64,000 nt of DNA, from positions 19,590-83,589 of the forward strand of contig VXMJ01000029.1 of assembly GCA_009841145.1 (NCBI GenBank), in the 5' to 3' direction. The notes under the pieces are model-generated. The model saw only the letters and a program-made list of their open reading frames with translations. It was not told where the DNA came from and ran no database searches. Below are positions 45,742 to 55,106 of this stretch, one piece after another. Each line of letters starts with the position of its first letter. Position 1 is the stretch's first letter. A program made the position numbers and the translations under genes. The stretch is from Caldilineaceae bacterium SB0661_bin_34 (GTDB lineage Bacteria; Chloroflexota; Anaerolineae; Caldilineales; Caldilineaceae).

Positions 45742-46887
45742 TCACTCGCGTGCTACAGGCACGGGCTCAACCGCCAGCACTGTTTGGGTCAACATCGTGC
45801 CATGGTTGGCCAGGGACTCGAAGTCTCCCGATAAGGTACCGCTAAACACCAAGTGCCGCTGTTCCGACATGAAATGGAGGTCGGACACCAACGCCTCCGT
45901 GCCATCGGCTTGTTCGGGGTGCACCAGATATACATGGTATCCCGGCTCGCCGTTGACCGTCTCCACTTCACGGGCCACCAACGGAATCCCTTGGGGATGG
46001 AGGCGGCGTGAAACCGCCACAGTGGAACGAATACTCAGATCCACGGTGCCTGACGCAGATTGGTGCTCAAGTAGCAGAAGCGACACTCCCGAACCATCTT
46101 GTTCGTGGACGAGGTCCTGCCGCGCCAGACACACGAATCCTGCCGCGGCCGAGCAACCCTCGTCGGAATCAAAGGGAATGGCAACAGACCATTCCCGACC
46201 AATCGAAATCACCAGATCGCCCTCCTGCACGGCTTGGGTATCTTGAGCGGCCGGCGGCTGCGGCCGGCCGCCTTGCACCACGGCCGCCGTGCGGGCCAAA
46301 TGGCAGCCCGAACCAAGATGCACCGACGTACCGGCCTGTTGCGGAATGGTTTGGATGTGAGCGCATCCGGCTTCGTACAGGTGTTGAGGCTGGAACGACA
46401 GGTTGGGGCGCCAAAACCAGAAGAAAAAAGACGATGGAGGATCGCCTTCGATGGCAGCCGGACCTTCCAGGACTTCCAGCAGCCGCCAGCCGTTGGGTTC
46501 CAACTGCAACTTCAACCCATCGGCTACCGCGATCGCGGCCCTGGGATCGGTGAAAACCACCCGAGATCCGGTCGCCAAAGACTCTTCAACGACGAGACGC
46601 GCCTCCTGTCCTGCAATCAGGTCCTTCCATTGCACCAATTTCGCCGGAGATTGACGTGGAGTCGTTGTCAGGTCCAGTGGTTGGGTACTGGGGATGTCGG
46701 CAGGGCGGGACGAAGCCAGTTGTTCCTGAAAAAATGACCCGATCGACTCCGTGCCGGCATTCCGCGAGCCGGAGTCCTCGCCCGGTTGGAACGGCTCGCG
46801 GTCCTGGCATCCCAGGAGGACCGAAGCAATCAGGATGCCGATAACGGTGAGGACAGACCCCAGAATGCCGGTGTTGCCCGGTTGCAT
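45742..46887 (-). CDS. lipoprotein of unknown function
   Basis: A 381-residue protein with a clear lipoprotein signal: hydrophobic VLTVIGILIASVLLGC with lipobox LLGC (Cys 27). An acidic, Ser/Thr-rich linker of about 60 residues follows, then a mixed beta-rich region with four or more Cys (for example EAGCAHIQ, GSGCHLA, DEGCSAAAGFVC). This suggests a disulfide-bonded extracellular domain. I recognise no family. It precedes the lactonase-like and trypsin-like genes in the same direction with a 98-base gap to the former, so the three may form an envelope-associated operon. Confidence 0.75.
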   Translation of the reverse strand: MQPGNTGILGSVLTVIGILIASVLLGCQDREPFQPGEDSGSRNAGTESIGSFFQEQLASSRPADIPSTQPLDLTTTPRQSPAKLVQWKDLIAGQEARLVVEESLATGSRVVFTDPRAAIAVADGLKLQLEPNGWRLLEVLEGPAAIEGDPPSSFFFWFWRPNLSFQPQHLYEAGCAHIQTIPQQAGTSVHLGSGCHLARTAAVVQGGRPQPPAAQDTQAVQEGDLVISIGREWSVAIPFDSDEGCSAAAGFVCLARQDLVHEQDGSGVSLLLLEHQSASGTVDLSIRSTVAVSRRLHPQGIPLVAREVETVNGEPGYHVYLVHPEQADGTEALVSDLHFMSEQRHLVFSGTLSGDFESLANHGTMLTQTVLAVEPVPVARE

Positions 46888-46924
46888 GCGATAACACCAT
46901 TCTCAAGCCACGGGCGGATGTCTG

Positions 46925-47362
46925 TCACAACCCCAGCGACTTGCGCGTGATTACCGACGTTGTGAGTGTGCATTCACAGGTTCTCCGACCATTTTCGTCC
47001 TGCAAGGCAATTCGCCATACATGCGTGCGGAAGCCCAAGTGTAAGGGCCTGGCTGTGCCGGAGACCCGTCCCGAACGCGCAGGACGTATGTGGTTGGCGT
47101 TGATTTGGAGGCCGACGGCCGCCAATGTGGCTTGGTCGATGCAGCAGTTGGAGGCAATGCTGCCCACCGACTCGGCCAATACCACCGAAGCACCTCCGTG
47201 CAGAATTCCCATGCGCTGAATTGTGCGGTGGTCCACTGGCATGCTGGCTGTCAAATAGTCGTCCCCAACTGCGTCGATCGTGATGTCCAAGTGTTCCAGC
47301 ATGGTTCCCGGAAATCCCCTATGGAGCCGGCCAATGTCCATCTCGACTGTCCAAATGCTCAT
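46925..47362 (-). CDS. menI: hotdog thioesterase, probable 1,4-dihydroxy-2-naphthoyl-CoA hydrolase
   Basis: A 145-residue hotdog-fold acyl-CoA thioesterase close in pattern to E. coli MenI (YdiI): start SIWTVEMD, middle MPVDHRTIQRMGILHGGASVVLAES with His55 and catalytic Glu64, and RPLHLGFRTHVWRI. It would release 1,4-dihydroxy-2-naphthoate from its CoA ester after MenB. Location 340 bases beyond menH on the same strand supports this over a PaaI-type phenylacetate role. A weak -10 (TATACT) lies on the minus strand near 47409-47414. It may be cotranscribed with the lipoprotein gene 37 bases downstream. Confidence 0.8.
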   Translation of the reverse strand: MSIWTVEMDIGRLHRGFPGTMLEHLDITIDAVGDDYLTASMPVDHRTIQRMGILHGGASVVLAESVGSIASNCCIDQATLAAVGLQINANHIRPARSGRVSGTARPLHLGFRTHVWRIALQDENGRRTCECTLTTSVITRKSLGL

Positions 47363-47702
47363 AAGCTGTGGTTTCTTGGTGTGTACTGCCAACCGAGTTG
47401 AATCAGTATAGCGACAGGGCTGCCCTTGACATGAAGGCGATCGCAGCAGGCCGGCCAAGCCGCATTGTTTTCCGCATCCCTCGTGGTCTGCTCAGGTCAG
47501 GGAACACTGTGGCGAATGCGAAGTCCAAACATCTGCCAACGTACAACCGCTAAACAAAAAGGATTAGGAAACCGCTGGGACCTGCCTACAAGACTTTGCA
47601 TTCAATCGCCTGCAAATTGGGCTATACGATTTAACTAGCACAAGGTGGCATGCAGCAAGAGTGGCGTTGTCCCAGCCTTCGCGTAGCGATCAGGTCTTCA
47701 CC
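47363..47702. other. gene-free stretch between menH and menI
   Basis: About 340 bases, lower in GC than its surroundings, with A/T-rich patches near 47550-47640. No open frame with a recognisable protein, no RNA fold and no clear terminator were seen. It presumably holds the end of the men operon and a promoter for menI. Confidence 0.5.
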
Positions 47703-48536
47703 TCATGGACCATGGGTATCGTCATGGCTCATTGCCCAGTCGGCAATCAAACTGGCTGTCGCGCGTGGGTTCTCCAGATGGACCCTATGACCGGCATGCG
47801 GCACTGTGTGGGTTCGACACTTGGGAAGGCGCAATTCCATTGCATCTGCGATGTCTCGGAACTTGATGTCGCGTTCCCCCGTGATCAGCTGTACCGGTCG
47901 GTCCAGGTGCGGCAGGTCATTCCAGAACGAAGGTTGTCCCCCTGTGCCGAGCAGGGGCAGGGAGGCAGACCAACCTTGCCTAATGTTCTTGGAACTGACT
48001 CGGTGGTCCAGGGCACCGGGTGCCCGGACGCCGCCAAACAGCGGCAGCGATTCCCAGTACCGATCGAAGACACCGTCAGGGGTTTCGGCCAGGAATTTGG
48101 CTAGGTCCCGCTCGAGAGCCGCACGTGTCTGACGACTGGGGACGTCGGAGATACCGGGCGATGCGCTGAGGAGTGACAGCGATCTCACCGCATCGGGGAA
48201 CCGACAGGCCAAACCAAGGCCTACCCGCCCGCCCATGGAGTATCCGGCCACATGCATCGGGTGTGGATGCCACCGGTGCATCACTTCGTGCACGTCGGCA
48301 ATCGCTTGGTCGAATTTCAGATTGGGATCGGGAATGGCGCGCGTGCGGCCGTGGCCAGGAAGGTCGATGCCCAACAGGGAGAATTGGCTCGACAGAACGC
48401 AGGAGATCGGATCAAGACTTTGAAAGGTGCCGGTGAAGCCGTGCAGGAGCAGCATTGAGGGCCCGTTCCCTGCAGTGGCTCCGTGGTAGCGGATGCCGGA
48501 TGCAGCTATGCAAGTGGGCAGCGGATGCCAAATCAC
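47703..48536 (-). CDS. menH: 2-succinyl-6-hydroxy-2,4-cyclohexadiene-1-carboxylate synthase
   Basis: Alpha/beta hydrolase of 277 residues that eliminates pyruvate from the MenD product. LLLHGFTGT forms the oxyanion loop, Ser100 in VAGYSMGGRVGLGLA is the nucleophile, the Asp is in TGERDIKF and the His in PHAGHRVHLENP. The GYSMGGR form is typical of MenH. It starts at GTG 48536, overlapping the menE stop as GTGA, so translation is coupled. It is the last gene of the menF-D-B-E-H series. Confidence 0.9.
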   Translation of the reverse strand: MIWHPLPTCIAASGIRYHGATAGNGPSMLLLHGFTGTFQSLDPISCVLSSQFSLLGIDLPGHGRTRAIPDPNLKFDQAIADVHEVMHRWHPHPMHVAGYSMGGRVGLGLACRFPDAVRSLSLLSASPGISDVPSRQTRAALERDLAKFLAETPDGVFDRYWESLPLFGGVRAPGALDHRVSSKNIRQGWSASLPLLGTGGQPSFWNDLPHLDRPVQLITGERDIKFRDIADAMELRLPKCRTHTVPHAGHRVHLENPRATASLIADWAMSHDDTHGP

Positions 48537-50029
48537 TGCTGGAGCTCCTCTGCGAGTTGCCGTGCGGTTGCTGTGTCCACTTTGCCCAACTCCGTTCTGG
48601 GCAGCGAATCAACCCAGACAAATCGCTTGGGGACTTCGTGGACTGCCAACCTGGTTCGCAACTTGTGGCGCAGAGCATATTCGTCCGGTACCCGGTTGGC
48701 AAAAGGCTGCAACACCGCCACCACACGATGGCCCCATTCCCGGTCGGGTACTCCGGTGACCCAAGCGTGTTCGATCTCCGGAAGTTCCATCAAGCTTTCT
48801 GCTACATGACGCGACGAGACGTTTTCGCCTCCGCTGACAAACACCCCGTCCTGCCGGTCTAGCACATGCACCGAGCCGTTGTCATCCAGCATGCCCCAAT
48901 CGCCGGTTCGGAACCATCCTTGGCCATCCAGTTCGCATGACGATGACAACTGGGGTCCCCTGATCCAGATTGTGCCTTGGTGTCCGGCCGGCAGATGCTC
49001 CCCGTCGACGTTCCTGATTTGGATGCCGGCGTGTCGCAGGGCGGGACCCTCTCCCGAACTGCTTGTCCGGCCTGGTCGTTCTGCCGCGATGTGGGAACAA
49101 CTCTCCGTCATGCCGTAGCTGGCAACAACGTCCAAGCCGTGTTCCCTGCACTCCGAACGGAGGGACTCGGTAACTTTGGCACCTCCTGCCAGGACTGTGC
49201 GAAATCGTTGGCCGGGAGCGTTCAAGTCCAAGTTCGCATTCAGCAAGCGCACCAGCATGGTCGGAACAAACGCAGCATGAGTCACCGCTCCCCGCTCCAT
49301 GAGATCCCTGGCCTCGTGGTGGTCGAACCGGCTGCGCATGCACAGGCTGAACCCGAAGATCAGGCTTCGGAACAACAAGGCCAGTCCACCGATATGATGC
49401 AAGGGCATGCAGTGGAGCCAGCAGTCAGAAACCCGGTACCCAAGTCGGTAGCCGGAGGCTGCCGTACTCCACAGCAGGTTTCCGAACGTGACTGTGATGG
49501 CCTTGGGCGATCCGGTGGTGCCCGATGTAAAGACCCAGCCTTGAGTCCAATCCAAGTCCGGGTCGCCGGCCATATGGGCGTTGGGTTGCCTCCAGACGGG
49601 TGCCGAGGAATCGGATTCCACCACGGGCAATTCGACCGCCACTTGCTCAACTGCTCCGTCGAACATTCGCGAATATGCTTCATCGGGCCCCTCGCCGGCT
49701 CCGAACAACAACACAGTTAGTGGCACCTGGACTATGCGCCGCGCCAGCGCTGCAGACGGCAGAGCGGGGGGCAGGACCGTGGCAGGCCACCCCAGGCGCG
49801 CGCAAGCCAACAGCAGAATCACCGTCAACTTGGGGTCGGTGTTCCAAATCGCCGTGTTGTGCCCCTTCATGGTGGGTACCGCTGCCTGGAGGAACAGGCA
49901 GGCGTGTCCCACCATTGCCTCGACTTCACCGAAGGTCAGTTGTTCATGTTCCAGGTACAGAAACGGATTGGAGGCGTTGGCGGCAGATTGCGTGGCGAGC
50001 CAATCCGGCGGTGAAGGGACATGTCTCAT
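48533..50029 (-). CDS. menE: 2-succinylbenzoate-CoA ligase
   Basis: ANL-superfamily adenylate-forming ligase of 498 residues that activates o-succinylbenzoate with ATP and CoA. Core motifs are [12 protein letters not shown] (P-loop-like), [16 protein letters not shown] and the C-terminal catalytic Lys in [12 protein letters not shown] 50029 overlaps the menB stop as ATGA, which fixes the start although the frame is open further upstream. It lies between menB and menH. Confidence 0.93.
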   Translation of the reverse strand: MRHVPSPPDWLATQSAANASNPFLYLEHEQLTFGEVEAMVGHACLFLQAAVPTMKGHNTAIWNTDPKLTVILLLACARLGWPATVLPPALPSAALARRIVQVPLTVLLFGAGEGPDEAYSRMFDGAVEQVAVELPVVESDSSAPVWRQPNAHMAGDPDLDWTQGWVFTSGTTGSPKAITVTFGNLLWSTAASGYRLGYRVSDCWLHCMPLHHIGGLALLFRSLIFGFSLCMRSRFDHHEARDLMERGAVTHAAFVPTMLVRLLNANLDLNAPGQRFRTVLAGGAKVTESLRSECREHGLDVVASYGMTESCSHIAAERPGRTSSSGEGPALRHAGIQIRNVDGEHLPAGHQGTIWIRGPQLSSSCELDGQGWFRTGDWGMLDDNGSVHVLDRQDGVFVSGGENVSSRHVAESLMELPEIEHAWVTGVPDREWGHRVVAVLQPFANRVPDEYALRHKLRTRLAVHEVPKRFVWVDSLPRTELGKVDTATARQLAEELQQ

Positions 50030-50871
50030 GGGCGCCAGGGGTACTGACGGAAGTTCGGCGAGCGCTTTTCCACAAACGCGTTGCGGCCTTCGTTGCCTTC
50101 CTCCGTCATGTAGAACAGCATGGTGGCGTCGCCAGCCAGGCTTTGCAGTCCGGTTTGGCCGTCGCAGTCGGCGTTCAGGCCTGCTTTCAGAAAACGGATG
50201 GCCAGGGGGCTGTGACGCAGGATCTGTTGAGCCCACTGGACCCCTTCCCGTTCCAGATCCGTCAACGGTACCACCGCGTTGACCAAGCCCATGTCCAAAG
50301 CTTCAGCAGCTCCATACTGCCGACACAAAAACCAGATTTCACGAGCCTTCTTCTGGCCGACAATCCTTGCCAGGTAGCTGGATCCGAAGCCGGCGTCGAA
50401 ACTGCCCACGATGGGTCCCGTCTGGCCAAACACGGCGTTGTCGGCGCTGATGGACAGATCGCAGATAACATGCAGGACATGACCTCCACCAATGGCAAAA
50501 CCGTTCACCAGAGCAATGACGGGTTTGGGCATGACTCTGATGATTCGCTGCAGTTCCAGCACATTCAGGTGTGCCTTGCCCTCTTCGTCGGCATAGCCGG
50601 CGAAGCTGCGAACCTTTTGGTCCCCTCCCGCACAAAACGCGTGGACGCCGTCCTTGGGTGAAGGTCCGTTGCCGGTGAGCAGGACCACCCCAACGTCGGC
50701 ATCCGCCCACGCATCCCTGAAGGCATCAATCATCTGTTCAATGGTTTCAGGACGGAAGGCGTTGCGGATTTCCGGACGGTCGAAGGCGATGCGCGCCATG
50801 CCGTCCGCCTTGCCGTATGTGATGTCGGTGTATGTTCTCACTGTCTCCCATGCGGCGGCTCGTGTCACCAT
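50026..50871 (-). CDS. menB: 1,4-dihydroxy-2-naphthoyl-CoA synthase
   Basis: Crotonase-fold enzyme of 281 residues closing the second ring of menaquinone. Signature segments are [47 protein letters not shown] (Asp of the GSFD motif) and the C-terminal [14 protein letters not shown] with the usual PWRP end. The residues that distinguish MenB from ordinary enoyl-CoA hydratases are all present. It starts three bases after menD and overlaps menE. Confidence 0.96.
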   Translation of the reverse strand: MVTRAAAWETVRTYTDITYGKADGMARIAFDRPEIRNAFRPETIEQMIDAFRDAWADADVGVVLLTGNGPSPKDGVHAFCAGGDQKVRSFAGYADEEGKAHLNVLELQRIIRVMPKPVIALVNGFAIGGGHVLHVICDLSISADNAVFGQTGPIVGSFDAGFGSSYLARIVGQKKAREIWFLCRQYGAAEALDMGLVNAVVPLTDLEREGVQWAQQILRHSPLAIRFLKAGLNADCDGQTGLQSLAGDATMLFYMTEEGNEGRNAFVEKRSPNFRQYPWRP

Positions 50872-50874
50872 AGT

Positions 50875-52608
50875 TCAACTGGCTCCTGCATGTCTAAGTA
50901 GATCGATGTAATGCCGTTCCCAAGCCAGATCGTCCGCGGCCGAGGTCCGGACTTCCAGGATGGAGGTGGGAGGCCCGTCCATGGCATCGGACAGGGCTAC
51001 ATCAAGGCTGCTCAATTCTGACACCAGGCGATGGTCCAGACCGAAAGCCGAGGCCAGTCCCGCGAAATCGAGGCCGTGTGGCGCCACGAACAGCTGTTCG
51101 GCTACGTCGGCAAGATCCGTGACTGGCAACCGTTCGAAGATGCGTCCGCCATCGTTGTTGAGGACCACGCAACAGAGGTTCGCGACATTCTGACGCCGGA
51201 CTTCGGCCAGACTGCCCACGTCATGGAGCATCGATACGTCTCCAATCAAGAGAACAACCTGTTTGGATGTCGCACCGGCGACGCCGAGGGCAGTGGCCAA
51301 CAATCCGTCAATGCCGCTGGCTCCGCGATTGCCGAGAATTACACCGTCGCGGAGGCCGATTCCGGCGGAGTCCAACAACCTGATCGGAAGACTGTTTCCG
51401 GCAATCAGAATGGTGTTGGCCCCCAACCGCTCGATCAAAGTCCTCACCGTTCCCAGATCCCAACGCGGAGACGCTGCCGAACACATTCGCACGGTTCGCT
51501 CGGCCAATGCGTTCAGCTCCTGCCATCGAGACAACCATCCTTGCCTGGAAACTTCCGGATGCTGCAGCTTGCCGGCCTCATGACAGAAACTGACAGGGTC
51601 GCCTGCGACATACTCCGTTATCGCGTTCGTGTCGTCATGGACTTCGCCCGTATTATTGACATAAATGTGCGTCCCGCCGGTGGACAGGTTGGCCGACCAC
51701 CAGGCAATCAGACGCGTGGAAACCGGTAGGGAACCAAATCGAACGATTAGGTCCGGTCGCAGGTTTTCCAGGAGGCCCGCTTGCAACAGGGCATCACCAT
51801 GGGACACGACGTTGCACCGTGTGCCCACAGGAAACCTGCAACCCGACAGAGGATCGGCCACTATCGGCATCGCGGTGGACACCGACAACGCATGCACAGC
51901 ATCGAGCATGGGCGGACCGATTCGGTTGGGGCCAACAACAATTACCCCTCGGCTGGACTGGACTAGAGCGGACCGGACCTCGTCCGAAAGGTCCATGTGG
52001 GCATGGGGCTCTGGCGACTCGTTCTTCGGGCAGGCTGCAGTGGCCCGGCGCGCCAATTCGGCTGGTTCAAAGGGTTTGTCAAACTGCGCGTTGAGATGGA
52101 CCGGGCCGGGCCGGGGGCCGGAGGCGGATTGCACCAGGAGGGTTACCTGATCTGACAGTTCGCGTTGCCATTCGTCGTGGTCGGAAACTATCGCCGGGAC
52201 ATCCAGTTCGGCTCTGACATAGGGGCCGAATATGCCGGGCTGCAGAATCGTTTGGTTGGATCCGGTTCCCCTTAGCCGTGCCGGCCGGTCAGCGGTCAGC
52301 AAGACCAGCGGTACATTGCTCTGGGATGCTTCCACGGTTGCCGGAAGCAGTTCCGCCACGGCCGTCCCTGAAGTCGTAACGACGGCTGATGCATCGCCGG
52401 TGGTCAAGGACCGGCCCAACGCCTGGAATGCCGCACTTCGTTCGTCGTGGTGGATGGTGTGGGAAGCAGATGCATCGCGCCAGATGTTTAGAACCAGAGG
52501 CGTGGACCGGGAACCCGGACAAATGCAATAGTGACGGACTCCCAAAGCCACCAGGGTTTGGACAATCACATCAGCTATCTGGAAGCTGGGGGGATCGGAT
52601 CGCAGCAT
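50875..52608 (-). CDS. menD: 2-succinyl-5-enolpyruvyl-6-hydroxy-3-cyclohexene-1-carboxylate synthase
   Basis: Thiamine-diphosphate enzyme of 577 residues joining isochorismate and 2-oxoglutarate. ATG 52608, nine bases after the menF stop, is preferred; a GTG at 52662 inside menF is an alternative. The N-terminal HYCICPGSRSTPL and HHDERSAAFQALG (catalytic Glu), TTSGTAVAEL, and the C-terminal ThDP motif LIGDVSMLHD with LNNDGGRIFERLP are all typical of MenD. It uses 2-oxoglutarate, the product of Icd. Confidence 0.94.
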   Translation of the reverse strand: MLRSDPPSFQIADVIVQTLVALGVRHYCICPGSRSTPLVLNIWRDASASHTIHHDERSAAFQALGRSLTTGDASAVVTTSGTAVAELLPATVEASQSNVPLVLLTADRPARLRGTGSNQTILQPGIFGPYVRAELDVPAIVSDHDEWQRELSDQVTLLVQSASGPRPGPVHLNAQFDKPFEPAELARRATAACPKNESPEPHAHMDLSDEVRSALVQSSRGVIVVGPNRIGPPMLDAVHALSVSTAMPIVADPLSGCRFPVGTRCNVVSHGDALLQAGLLENLRPDLIVRFGSLPVSTRLIAWWSANLSTGGTHIYVNNTGEVHDDTNAITEYVAGDPVSFCHEAGKLQHPEVSRQGWLSRWQELNALAERTVRMCSAASPRWDLGTVRTLIERLGANTILIAGNSLPIRLLDSAGIGLRDGVILGNRGASGIDGLLATALGVAGATSKQVVLLIGDVSMLHDVGSLAEVRRQNVANLCCVVLNNDGGRIFERLPVTDLADVAEQLFVAPHGLDFAGLASAFGLDHRLVSELSSLDVALSDAMDGPPTSILEVRTSAADDLAWERHYIDLLRHAGAS

Positions 52609-52616
52609 GTCGGGAA

Positions 52617-53972
52617 TCAGGACTGGGCTGTCAGGGCCTGGTGCATGGGCTGGAACTTCCACTCGGTTTCATCCCACTCGAGCTCCGGTCGACTGCCGGC
52701 GACGATTCCGGCACCAGCAAACAGCCAGGCGCGCGCCTTGTGGATCACAGCAGAGCGGATGCCGACGCAAAACGTGCCATGTCCGAAGCGGTCGAACACT
52801 CCGAAAGGGGCGGCGTACCAGCCCCGTGGCTGACTTTCCAACTCATCGATTAAGAACATGGCTTGTTCGGTCGGATCTCCTCCCAGGGCGGCGGTTGGAT
52901 GAAGATGCTCGAGCCATTCGAGAACATGCCGGGCTGCCCGCGGCGTGGCCGAGACCGGTGTATGTAGGTGGTGGACATTGTGCAGGGACAGGATTCCGGT
53001 GTGGAGATCCTGGTCCGGAATGGCTGTGAACTCATGTAGGCGCGCGAGCAGGTTGTCGACCACGATGCGGTGTTCATGTTGGTTCTTGTTCGAGGACAGC
53101 AGTTCCCGGCGCGCGTTTCCATCCGCCTCGGTGGTTTGGTGGCGCGGCGCGGTGCCGGCCAAGGCCATGGTGTGCAGCCGACCGCCGTCCAGTGCACATA
53201 GCAGCTCCGGCGATGCGCCCAGGAACACCGAACCGTCTTCCTGGTGAAACAGAAAACGGTAGCAGGCACTGTAATGGGGGGCAAGGCACGCCAAGGCGCG
53301 GTTGGTGTCGGGCGGCTGGGTGAAGTTCAACTCGCGCATCCGCGCCAGTGCCACTTTGCTGATCTGACCGCCGCGTATCCGGTCCAGGGCCTTGCCGACC
53401 ATACAGTTCCATTCCAACTTGGTGACCGGGTTTTCCACTGTGTGCAATGTGCTCGTTGACACTCCTGCACATCGAGAGGGGGTGACTTGCCGCGGGTTGG
53501 CGCCATCTCGCTCCAGGTCTCTGAGAATCTCGCAGCAATGGGTCACAGCTTCCTGGGTGTCCACACCAGCATCAACCAGAACGTTGATCGTGAGTCGCTC
53601 TCGATCCTCAACCAACTCGTGTTGGAAATGCGGGAGCACGAAACAGCCCGGTGCAAAGGATTGCCAGACCTTGTCGGACAGATACCCACTGGAAAAGGAG
53701 AAGCCTCCGGCCAGGCACGGGCCTCGGCCAGGTCCCCGACAGACAGCATCCCCGAACAGCAACTCCGCCTGGCGCTGAATGTCAGCGAAGCGATCTGCCG
53801 GATCGCCGCGCAACACGGCCGCCGCACCCCACCCCTTCAATGCGTGCCGCGCGACCGGGTCGAACCATTGGATTTGCCACGCATCCGGCACAAGTGCCCT
53901 GACCATGTCCGGAGAGAATCCCGAAATGGGCTTGGTGACCGATACGAGCCGCTGTCCAGCGTATGTGTCCAA
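52617..53972 (-). CDS. menF: isochorismate synthase
   Basis: Chorismate-utilising enzyme of 451 residues making isochorismate for menaquinone. The catalytic-base Lys is in QISKVALARM and the acid Glu in the HEHRIVVDN helix. LAGTAPR, HLHTPV, LHPTAALGG and AGAGIVAGSRPELEWDETEWKF form the rest of the site. The short N-terminal domain is variable, as usual. It follows the TetR-type regulator gene by 19 bases on the same strand and is the first biosynthetic gene of the men operon. A siderophore (EntC) role is unlikely given the neighbours. Confidence 0.93.
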   Translation of the reverse strand: MDTYAGQRLVSVTKPISGFSPDMVRALVPDAWQIQWFDPVARHALKGWGAAAVLRGDPADRFADIQRQAELLFGDAVCRGPGRGPCLAGGFSFSSGYLSDKVWQSFAPGCFVLPHFQHELVEDRERLTINVLVDAGVDTQEAVTHCCEILRDLERDGANPRQVTPSRCAGVSTSTLHTVENPVTKLEWNCMVGKALDRIRGGQISKVALARMRELNFTQPPDTNRALACLAPHYSACYRFLFHQEDGSVFLGASPELLCALDGGRLHTMALAGTAPRHQTTEADGNARRELLSSNKNQHEHRIVVDNLLARLHEFTAIPDQDLHTGILSLHNVHHLHTPVSATPRAARHVLEWLEHLHPTAALGGDPTEQAMFLIDELESQPRGWYAAPFGVFDRFGHGTFCVGIRSAVIHKARAWLFAGAGIVAGSRPELEWDETEWKFQPMHQALTAQS

Positions 53973-53991
53973 AGGGTTGATGGTGTTCGGT

Positions 53992-54600
53992 TCAGCTTTC
54001 CGACGATGCCTCGGAATCCGCCGGGTCAGGGAGTCCCACGGACCGCATGAGCAACGGAATCAGCGTAGTAAGCATGCGGTCCTGATCGGGATATCCTGTC
54101 AACGACCACTGCATGACCAAGTGGTAGATGGAACCGGTCCAGGCGGCGGCCACAACCTCCGTGTCCACGGGGTCAATCTGCCGTTGCCGGATGGCTTCGT
54201 CCAACAGGTCTTGAATTATCGCAGCGAAACGGGTCTGAATGTCTCTGACTTTCTGGTCGAACGATGGTCCCAACGACCGGGTGTGCACCATCAGGATTTT
54301 CAATTCGCGTCGATATTGTCCGAAACCATCCAGGCATGCTTCCGTCGCCGCGGCGATGCGACCCGTCGCATCGAGGGGTTTGTCGATAGCGGCAAGGACC
54401 TTGCGTTCCACCGAGTTGGCAAACCTGTCCATCAACGACAGAAACATCCGTTCCTTGCTGGGAAACCTGACAAACAAGGCGGCCATCGTGAGATTGGCCC
54501 GGGCCGCAACCCCCTTGAAGCCTGCGTTCGCGTAGCCCCGCTCCGAAAATTCCTCCAGGGCAGCGTCCAGAATCAACTCTTCAGTATGCGGCGAGTGCAT
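53992..54600 (-). CDS. TetR-family transcriptional regulator leading the men operon
   Basis: A 202-residue regulator. The N-terminal helix-turn-helix domain (about 7-52) reads LILDAALEEFSERGYANAGFKG then VAARANLTMAALFVRFPSK, the usual TetR pattern. The C-terminal ligand domain is helical, with WTGSIYHLVMQW near 155. It is 19 bases upstream of menF on the same strand, so it probably controls its own operon and menaquinone synthesis in response to a small ligand. A short inverted repeat lies over the predicted start of transcription. Confidence 0.9.
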   Translation of the reverse strand: MHSPHTEELILDAALEEFSERGYANAGFKGVAARANLTMAALFVRFPSKERMFLSLMDRFANSVERKVLAAIDKPLDATGRIAAATEACLDGFGQYRRELKILMVHTRSLGPSFDQKVRDIQTRFAAIIQDLLDEAIRQRQIDPVDTEVVAAAWTGSIYHLVMQWSLTGYPDQDRMLTTLIPLLMRSVGLPDPADSEASSES

Positions 54601-54619
54601 TGGGCGACATGACAGGTCG

Positions 54620-54641
54620 GAACAACGTTCACGTCAGTATA
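54620..54641 (-). promoter_or_regulatory. possible promoter and operator of the TetR-men operon
   Basis: TATACT (54641-54636 on the minus strand) is a 5-of-6 -10 element 36 bases before the regulator's ATG. GAAC-N3-GTTC (54620-54630) is a short dyad over the expected transcription start, a usual place for a TetR operator. No convincing -35 is seen. Confidence 0.35.
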
Positions 54642-55106
54642 GGGGACTTCCATTCAATCTGGATGACTGGACCACGCTGTGGACCTTGCACTTTCCCGTT
54701 CAATCAAAGGGGCACCCGAGGGTGGCGTCCCTGGTCCGGTGCGTTGCCGGCATTCCGTGGTTGCGAACTGGGTACGGCAGGCCTTGGGCTGCACCCTCCG
54801 ACAGGCACGTGCTCGGGTGACTGAGGCCCGTGCCAAAGACGCCGTGTCCGCCGGGGTGTAATCAGCCACCGATGCTCGTTGATTCGTTTGGTGTGGAAGA
54901 AACTGCTTCGCTGGCCTGGGACATCGAGGTAGCTGCCGTCACGATCGAACAGTGGCTGCATTGATGCAGATTCCCATTGGGCTCAAGGGGGCCTTTGCAC
55001 AACGGAAATTGTTTTCGCCCACGGGACTGTCTGATGACCGTACGGCATTGGTTCCGGATTTAGGATACTAGGCAACGAAGTTTCGCGGCAGAGGGGTAAC
55101 CAACCA
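54642..55106. other. gene-free stretch between the TetR and SDR genes
   Basis: Divergent region of about 465 bases. Short frames near 54679-54861 (60 codons) and 54871-54963 (30 codons) have coding-like composition but no ribosome site or recognisable domain; they could be remnants of a decayed gene. No RNA structure was recognised. Confidence 0.4.
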
